Shown one piece after another: positions 57,402 through 64,000 of a DNA stretch of 64,000 nt (position 1 is the first letter of the stretch; each line of letters starts with the position of its first letter). Below the pieces are notes generated by a model. It was given only the letters and a program-made list of their open reading frames with translations. It was not told the DNA's origin and did not search any database. The DNA is taken from positions 21,378,615 through 21,442,614 of the forward strand of contig CM060850.1 of NCBI GenBank assembly GCA_030737835.1, written 5' to 3'. Source of the stretch: Acorus gramineus. Its lineage: Eukaryota > Streptophyta > Magnoliopsida > Acorales > Acoraceae. The translations under genes and the position numbers were made by a program.

Positions 57402-60400
57402 TGTCACGCCCCAGGGTGGCCGTTCCCGAGACGCGGAAATATATATAGTATCAGTTATCAATACCTGAGGTCAACAAAGACTCCAACAACAACACACAAG
57501 GTGGCAAGGCAAAAATAAATGATAACTAACTGAAAAGTGAAAGAATAAGATATCAACAATGTCTGTAAACCAAAAACATTATTACAGACCCGAATACACA
57601 ATCACTGTCCTGTGAGAGCCAAGTCTAGTCCAAATAAAATACAACCTGTGCCACATGCACGATTTACAATACATAAAATGACTCTAGGACTGCTGACAGC
57701 CTCTCACTCGCCACCTGCCGGACAGAACGCTCCACGCACATAAGACCACGCCATAGGGAAGCTCCAGCTCCACGCCCAACACTGCCCTTGAAAAGAAACA
57801 GTATGCGAGGGGTGAGCTACAAGCTCAGTGAGTGGCTGGAAACCAAACACTATTACAACAATTCAATACTAAAGCAATTTCCTTTCAAGGAAGAACATGG
57901 GTAGAAACCCAATGGATAACAAGGTCACGCGGCGGCGCGACCAACCTCACCCTCACTCCCGGAGGGAGACTCTTGGGACTCTTGGGGAGAGACCATACCG
58001 TTTGTCGAAGAGACGTGGAATTACTGGTCCACACAACACTACTGGATTATCTACATCGAGATAACTGCCCAACGATGTCTTTGAACATCGTTACATAACC
58101 GGACCCAACAACTATGGGAACGGACGAACCACGAATGGGTCACGCGGTGACGTGACTTCAACTCATCCTCACCCTAGCCCCTGGAGGGGTGACCCTAGGG
58201 ACTTTTGGGATCATCCTTATGCTCTACACCCTTCGTCATCCGGTAGCCCTCTCCCGGGTAGCCTCTACCTGGTATACTCCCATGATCAGTACATCTGCCG
58301 AACGCATCGGTAGTACCTACAGGTGGGAGCCCTCTGTCAGGACAGCTTCAACGCGGATCCGAAGAAGGGGAGAACGATTCCACGCTCGCAATATCATCCG
58401 GTAGCCCTCTCCCGCGTAGCCTCTACCTGTCGGCCTTCCACGATCGGTACATCAGCCAGATGTGTACCGCGATACGCATCGGTAGCACCTACAAGTGGTG
58501 GCACCCAAACAGGACAGCTTCGACGCTGGGGTGTTTCGACACACGACGATGTCGGGAGGAAGCACCCCACGTTCGCAAAGCGAACCCTATGGAAAGTCAA
58601 CTATGCTCGATAATCACATATCGACTATAACGAATACTCTTGGACTCCCACACGAGTGCATCGCTCAGACGCGAGGGGTTACCTCTGCTCTCACGCAGAA
58701 ATAAGCCCAAGGCATATAACCCAACAGGCGGTTCATATACGCGCCTAGCACGGGTAGGCCTAACTTAATGCCAAAGCTACCGGTTTAACAAAACCGATAC
58801 AACAAATGAATTCTCCTGAATTCCATTCAAGTGCATCACACGGATGCAGGGGCGATTACATCGCTCGCACACTAACTAATGAGGTACATCCCAACAGCGG
58901 GTCGTACCCACGCCTATTTCAGATAGGCTTAATTAGTTTTAACATGTGCATATATATAACAGGAGAATCATATCATAGCTATGTGCATGAACCATATGCA
59001 CGATCATCTAATAATTGACTATTAGGGTATCCCCTAACATGGATTTACATCATAAACAACAAATCATACAACATGCATACAAGGTATGGCCCACTTAAAC
59101 ATGCATACAAGGCCATTAATCATATAAGCACACAAGGCATAACTTAAGCATGCGTTGGATATCACCAACTTAAAAGGGAAGGGTCAAGCGCGATCTCGCG
59201 CACTAACAGGTGCATGCCAATATTCCAAACAAACCTGAGTCGAGTAGGAAATTGCATCTACTTACTCAGTTCGTGCAGAGGGAGAGGGCGAGAGAGAGCT
59301 CATCATCTCTTGAAGTTGGTCATAGCTTTGCCCCATTCGCATGGGCGCAACAACTACACCACGCCCTCGAGTCTTATCGCAAGGGAATATTAGGCATGTG
59401 CTCGTTATTAACCCAGACTTAATCATGCTGGATATTTCAATTAATATGGTAGTATTACTCATAGGGACTACCTAAGGCATGCTTATTCTATACATTCATG
59501 AAAACCCACATCACACATGCCCATACATGAAGGGCGCATGCATACATAATAATTCACACATGAACATACATAGGCAAGTATATGGTAGAAAATGGGGGTT
59601 CTACACAATATACAAGCTATACTAACCTAGCATGCAAATACTTAGCATATTATGGGTTAGACATGACCATACTACTTATCTAATTAAGTAGTATAGTCAG
59701 GGTGCCCAACGGATGCGCGACGCATGACTACGTGCATCCAACGCTTCCCGAAGGGTTGGATCAAACCACTCACCGATACCCAGATCGCCGCGCGTCCTGT
59801 CTACGAGATCTGCAAAACACAACCAATGATCCACAATTAAAATATGGAACCTCCTATCACACATATAAGCCTACTTCATGAAGACCCTAACTCCTGATAC
59901 TTCCATATTATCACACAAGACACATGCAAACAACTCCTTGACACACAACCGAGCAAAACTGCCAAACCTGCTACAACCAGCCCTACTAATTGATCTCCAC
60001 AGCACCCAATACACATCCAAAAATTATGAAATAAATCATGCACATTCTCTGATATGCTGGGATCATAATCCATTAAGACATTAGAACCTAATTTTGCCTC
60101 TACAATCCCGAAATAAATTATTTCCATAAGCAGGTTAATTCCTACGCGAATCTGGACAGGCCATGCAAAACAGGTTCTAACTTACACCACAGATATCATA
60201 ATGACCCCAAATTTCATATATAACAACTAGACACATAGATGATCATATCATATGAAGACATAATCCTAAAAATGTGCCTCTAAATACTAGATTCACTGAG
60301 ATCTTTAAAATACAGAGTGCTGCCTGACAGACATGTTGTTTGTTAATTAGAACCTGACAATGCAATGAGTGTTTTCTCGACACACCCACGACCACCTCAA

Positions 60401-60691
60401 CCACCACCACCACTACCACCACCTCATCAGCATCTCCTCAAGCCCTTCATGGCAGAAAACAGGGTGCAAAGGGGGCATGAGAAGGGGATAGAGAGAAGAG
60501 AAACAACAACAACAACAACACATACTCACCCTTTCTCACTCTTTCTTGTGCTTCTTCTTCATCTTTTCCTCCATTAACAACACACAAAAAAAAAAAAAAA
60601 AAAAACAGAGAGGGAGAGTGAGAGAGAGTGAGAGATTTCCACACAAAGGGTGCTTTAAATGGAATTAAAGTGAGTTGGTGTGAGAGGGGGG

Positions 60692-60733
<42 letters not shown>

Positions 60734-61254
60734 AAGACCAAATCGTCCCTGACCAGAAATTCTGGACGGGCTTCACTAGAACAGCCATAACTTCCACGAT
60801 ATAGCTCTGAATTGCACAATTCAAAATCCTTTGAAACGCCAAGATGATTATCTACAACTTTCATGTTTGTGTCAAGATCAAATAATCCCTCCAGCTATTC
60901 CGAAATGAGAGCTAAACATTGAACAGGGCTGCTGTCAGAATTTTCTCATCCTCGGGGTATACTTGAAAAAATACCCATAACTTTTACTACATGAATCCAG
61001 TTGATCTAATTCTACTTTTGTATGAAAGCTAACTCAACACTGAACATCAAATGATAAAATCATATTTAAACCTCTTCATCTTGGATATTAATAAAATTAA
61101 ATCCAAATACTAAATCAGAAATGCATAACTTCTAGGAGAAAAATTATGTAGCCAAATTTTCAATCAGAGCACTCCAACTCCTGCAGGTAGCTAAAAGCTA
61201 AAATTTTAGCGACTCCGATCGAAAAATAAGGCTCCAAATGACACAGGCATAACA
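57402..61254 (-). repeat. 5' LTR of the giant-LTR element (about 3.85 kb)
   Basis: The minus strand begins TGTTATGCCTGTGTCAT and ends GGGGCGTGACA, parallel to the inner solo LTR (TGTTATATATGTGTCAC ... GGGGCGTGACA). The part 57402-59830 is homologous to 54350-56058. The distal part differs: it lacks the GC-rich core and holds ACC/ACA repeats, a poly-A run and a poly-G run. Confidence 0.8.
60688..60731. repeat. poly-G tract of about 40 nt
   Basis: Nearly uninterrupted G with one A, inside the 5' LTR, preceded at 60587-60605 by a poly-A tract. Length is likely unreliable. Confidence 0.8.
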
Positions 61255-61424
61255 AAATGAATTTCTTGGGAGGATGGGTTAGACTATTTATCCTAACCTA
61301 TTAATTCTTCTAAATTATAAAAATTTAAATTAGATAAGGATATGATTTTATCATATTTAAATTTAATTTTTTTTATTAAAGAGTAAATCAGTAACAAAAA
61401 TTGGATCTCTTTCTAATACATATA

Positions 61425-62298
61425 TGTAGGAGACTAAATTAACCAAAAGGCCGAATAAGGGATAAGATCGTATAGATATAAGGATTAAGCAAGGATTAGA
61501 CCATGACGATAAAAATAAGAATCTAGGATAAGAAAGCCCATGGGCCGGGATTCTCTCGAGGTCTGGTCAAGCCCGCCTTCCTCAATAGGTCAGGCAAAGG
61601 ATTGCGCCCGACCAGTTCAAGTCGGAAAAAGGGTTATGTCCGACCAGGCTAGACCGGATAGAAGGCTATGCCCGACTACGTCAAGTCGGACATCCTTTAT
61701 AAAATGATTGACCGAGAGCTTACATAACTAAAGAGCAAATATTGAACAATGCCTGACTTAAAGGATAGGTAAGGCCGACCAGGATACAGGTAGTAACAAT
61801 TAACAGTGGGAATATTCCCTAACACTTGAAGAGGACAGGATGTCAGAAAAACGGTTATAGGGTAATGATCTCTAGGCGACACATGTCCGTAGATCCAGAG
61901 GCCACGTGGAGATTCCATATCAAGATATAACCACCCACAGAACCCATCTCGGCATGCCTCTCTTGGGTATAAAAGGGGGACTCCACTCCCCCTCTCGAGA
62001 TACGCACGCATTCTCTAAAAAAACTTTAGTCTTCAAAAATTCTAAGTTTTTCTTCTTCCGAAGGAAGATAACTGACTTGAGCGTCAGAGGGGCGTTAGCC
62101 GGCATCACACTGGTGTGAGTTTCAGGTACCCGAAAGAAGAAGAAGAAGGACGGTAACGGCGACTAAAGTCGAAGGTCTACCCCGGGACGTCGAAGAGAAG
62201 GAGAGGTTCACCATCAACATCATCTCAAACATCCAACAAAAGCTCAGATCAGGGAGGATCCGGCACAGGAGGTTGAAGACCTGATCTCACCTCCCACA
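61425..62298 (+). mobile_element. probable solo LTR of another gypsy family (about 874 bp)
   Basis: It begins TGTAGGAGACTAAATTAACC and ends CACCTCCCACA. The flanks ATATA and ATATC agree at four of five bases. Internal LTR hallmarks are GGGTATAAAAGGGGGACTCC, an R-like leader, and the motif ACTTGAGCGTCAGAGGGGCG followed by CCGGCATCACACTGGTGTG, common in U5 of plant Ty3/gypsy (Tat-like) LTRs. Near 61560-61690 are three imperfect CCCGACCAG--CAAGTCGGA repeats. Confidence 0.6.
61967..61976 (+). promoter_or_regulatory. TATA box of the solo LTR
   Basis: GTATAAAAGG followed by a CT-rich leader. Confidence 0.55.
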
Positions 62299-62758
62299 AT
62301 ATCAATAATAAAATATTTAAAAATTGGTTTAAATAAATAAATAAATAAATAAATTTATCTTTTGTTTTATTTGAAAAAAAATTTAAATTCTTCACATTTA
62401 CTACAATTTCATGTTACATAGGCCTCCGACATTAAACATAAACAAAATATATATAAAACTAAAAACAAATAATCATGCACATATATAACTCTTATTTGAT
62501 ATAAATATAATGAACAAATCAAGCAAATTAAAATGACAGAAGGCATATAACTATTGTTGTATCTCTTATATCATTCTCTTTTCTTTTTTCACTCCGTTGC
62601 TTAAGAATTTTCACAAATAAACTCACAGTCACCGTGGATCCAGCATAACCAAATCTACAATCAAATCATCATCCAAATCAATAGGGATAACATACATATA
62701 AACATAGCCGATACATAAAAAAAACACAACATATCTATATATAAATAAAATAATTATC
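62299..62758. other. AT-rich spacer, no gene seen
   Basis: (AAAT)n near 62333-62355 and AT-rich DNA. An ATTATCAG just before 62760 could be an acceptor for the following frame. Confidence 0.4.
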
Positions 62759-63532
62759 AGCGGTGGTTTCGGTGGCGGGGCGGGTGATTTCACGTCTGGA
62801 AACGGATGGACGACGGTGGTGGGAAAGCGGGATAGAAAACGAATGCGGATGGAAGGACGGGCATGGCAGAACGACGACCGTGAAGTGCGGTGCTACCGGT
62901 GCTTGCGAATGGGACACAGAAGCAACGCCTGCCGTGACCCGTTGCTCTGCTGGAAGTGCAAGGGGACAGGACACAGAGGGGCATCGTGTCCGAAGAATCT
63001 GGGGGCTGTAGGGGGCCGAAAGGTATCATCGGCGGGAACATCGTCGGACGCAGTGTTGCTCCCCGGGGATTTCAATGCGGTTCAGGAGACGGTCTTTCTT
63101 AAAGGGTGCACCTTAGCATCCTCGATGACTGGATCTCCTTCATTAGGGGACTTGAGGGAACCAATCGACAGATGGGGAGGGGCGGGGGCGGTAGACCGTG
63201 TTCGTCGGCTGGGCGAGCGAGTCTTCATCTTCCGATTGAGGAATCCACAGCTTCGAGCGGTGGCTCTTCGGCAGGGGGTATTATCATGGCCGGAAGGGCG
63301 GTTTCATCTTTCGGAATGGAAACCGCACTTCGGGACGATGGAGGGTTCACAACAAAGATGGCGTATGAAGCTTACGGGGCTTCCTTTCCATTGGTTGGAC
63401 GCGGGGTGCCTGAGTTATATTGTGGGGAATTTTGGAGTAATGCAGGATTGCGAGTCGCATATTACATGGTTGTGGCCATTTATATACTTATCTGATAATG
63501 ATGATTCAATGGAACATGACACAGCTCACTAG
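62759..63532 (+). CDS. CCHC zinc-knuckle protein fragment with a DUF4283-like C-terminal part
   Basis: The open frame runs from about 62759 (no ATG at its beginning; possibly exon 2 or a truncated copy) to TAG at 63530-63532. It contains SGNGWTTVVGKRDRKR, then two CX2CX4HX4C knuckles (CYRCLRMGHRSNAC and CWKCKGTGHRGASC), a linker, and a segment VFIFRLRNPQLRAV ... WRMKLTGLPFHWLD ... IVGNFGVMQDCE that resembles the DUF4283 region of plant LINE ORF1-type proteins. GC content is far above the flanks. In usual LINE ORF1 proteins the DUF4283 part precedes the knuckle; here the order is reversed. No reverse transcriptase follows. Likely a retroelement-derived or host-domesticated nucleic-acid-binding protein; function unknown. 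Confidence 0.5.
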   Translation, partial: SGGFGGGAGDFTSGNGWTTVVGKRDRKRMRMEGRAWQNDDREVRCYRCLRMGHRSNACRDPLLCWKCKGTGHRGASCPKNLGAVGGRKVSSAGTSSDAVLLPGDFNAVQETVFLKGCTLASSMTGSPSLGDLREPIDRWGGAGAVDRVRRLGERVFIFRLRNPQLRAVALRQGVLSWPEGRFHLSEWKPHFGTMEGSQQRWRMKLTGLPFHWLDAGCLSYIVGNFGVMQDCESHITWLWPFIYLSDNDDSMEHDTAH

Positions 63533-64000
63533 TTACGTGGTATAAATTTTGGTTTTTGACTTCATGGGAAAATTATAAGGTTTGAAGATCAAGGAAACTG
63601 GTGGTGCTGTCGTTCTGACCACCTAGTTTGTCCCAGAGTTGCTGTTTTGGTTTCGCATGAATAGGATTGCTTGTTTCCAGAGTTGTTTTAATTTAGTTCA
63701 ATGGACAATGATATGTCTTATTGCTTGGATTATTGCTAGAAATGAACATCAATGTGGTTATATCTATTTGAATTATCTTTTGTAGTTTCTACATTGATGG
63801 TTTGTTTTTGTTTAAATGGTTTGGTTGTTTACCATATTTTGCTCTACATAATTGATTGTCTTCATGCATGAATGCAGCTTAACTTCTCATCATCTCTTGA
63901 ATGAATATTGTTGCGGCGGGTTTTACTGTTAGGCAAGGTATTAGCACTCACATGTTTTTTTATTTTGTATATGTTACATGTATGATGTTGAGGATTCCAC
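63533..64000. other. spacer, no gene seen
   Basis: T-rich DNA, possibly 3'UTR or intron of the zinc-knuckle frame. Nothing else is recognised. Confidence 0.4.

Larger units (their letters stand above)
52300..61254 (-). mobile_element. truncated LTR retroelement with giant LTRs, split by a solo LTR
   Basis: On the minus strand the order is 5' LTR (61254-57402), five bases, a tRNA-iMet priming site (57396-57381), only about 165 bp of further internal sequence, then a 3' LTR remnant (about 57215-56064 continued at 52496-52300). The remnant joins internal sequence in mid-LTR, so one deletion removed nearly all the interior and the first part of the 3' LTR. Flanks ATAAT (52295-52299) and AAATG (61255-61259) do not match. 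No coding domain is left. Long LTRs with iMet priming fit a Del/Tekay-like chromovirus or a non-coding LARD-type derivative; this lineage is inference. Confidence 0.8.

Noticed and set aside
57402-57420. TGTCACGCCCC at 57402 as the start of a third independent element
   Set aside because: It is followed outward by an iMet priming site in the correct minus orientation, so it is the inner edge of the 5' LTR of the 52300-61254 element.
56026-58704. Several plus-strand frames over the LTR repeats, up to about 115 codons
   Set aside because: They follow the GGAGGGAGAC tandem repeats of a non-coding LTR and are antisense to the element.
60447-60842. 131-codon minus frame with polyproline
   Set aside because: It is created by the poly-G, poly-A and GA tracts inside the LTR; no domain.
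1-64000. CRISPR arrays, bacterial operons, ribosome-binding sites, rRNA
   Set aside because: The window is plant nuclear DNA; no regularly spaced identical repeats with unique spacers and no rRNA-like sequence were seen.

Overview
This is nuclear DNA of a flowering plant. Introns follow GT-AG, AT-rich introns and spacers surround GC-richer exons, and LTR retrotransposons and MITEs are abundant. All five recognisable gene models have plant-specific architectures: a GH9 endoglucanase of the membrane-anchored EG10 type, a plant HVA22-i-type protein, a likely plastid membrane protein, a plant E2F and a plant EF-hand protein. First exons of the GH9 and E2F genes are markedly GC-rich, which would fit a monocot, but the lineage cannot be settled from the sequence.

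Layout. 1-2215: the end of a very long LTR. 2216-6050: AT-rich spacer with a 1-kb TIR element. 6512-10468 (+): endo-1,4-beta-glucanase, 6 coding exons. 13959-16224 (+): HVA22-like protein, 6 coding exons plus a 5'UTR intron. 16316-16822 (-): single-exon likely plastid membrane protein, convergent with HVA22. 17479-18665: two adjacent fold-back elements. 19540-25738 (-): E2F transcription factor, 13 exons, every exon phase checked by hand. 26155-27420: more fold-back elements. 28000-31226: spacer with a lysine-rich orphan reading frame and degenerate repeats. 31227-42245 (-): a dead Ty3/gypsy element with both LTRs, carrying four later insertions (two solo LTRs, a Mutator-type MITE, and a 373-bp segment with a PEX1-like exon piece). 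42246-45280: AT-rich spacer. 45281-49329 (-): EF-hand protein, 5 exons. 49422-52299: spacer with a second MITE copy and a FAR1-like fragment. 52300-61254: a minus-strand element with LTRs of about 3.85 kb and a tRNA-iMet primer site, whose truncated 3' LTR is split by a 3562-bp solo LTR of the same family in opposite orientation. 61425-62298: a probable solo LTR of another family. 62759-63532 (+): a CCHC zinc-knuckle reading frame, probably retroelement-derived.

The five genes are housekeeping or cell-growth genes and do not form a pathway: cell-wall glucan hydrolysis, ER shaping, a plastid membrane protein, cell-cycle transcription and calcium binding. The rest is a nested transposon landscape in which insertion order can be read from target-site duplications. 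I found no convincing new biological system. The most interesting items are the non-coding giant-LTR family with an exchangeable GC-rich core, the PEX1-like exon piece inside a retrotransposon, and a fold-back MITE superfamily seen in at least three copies.
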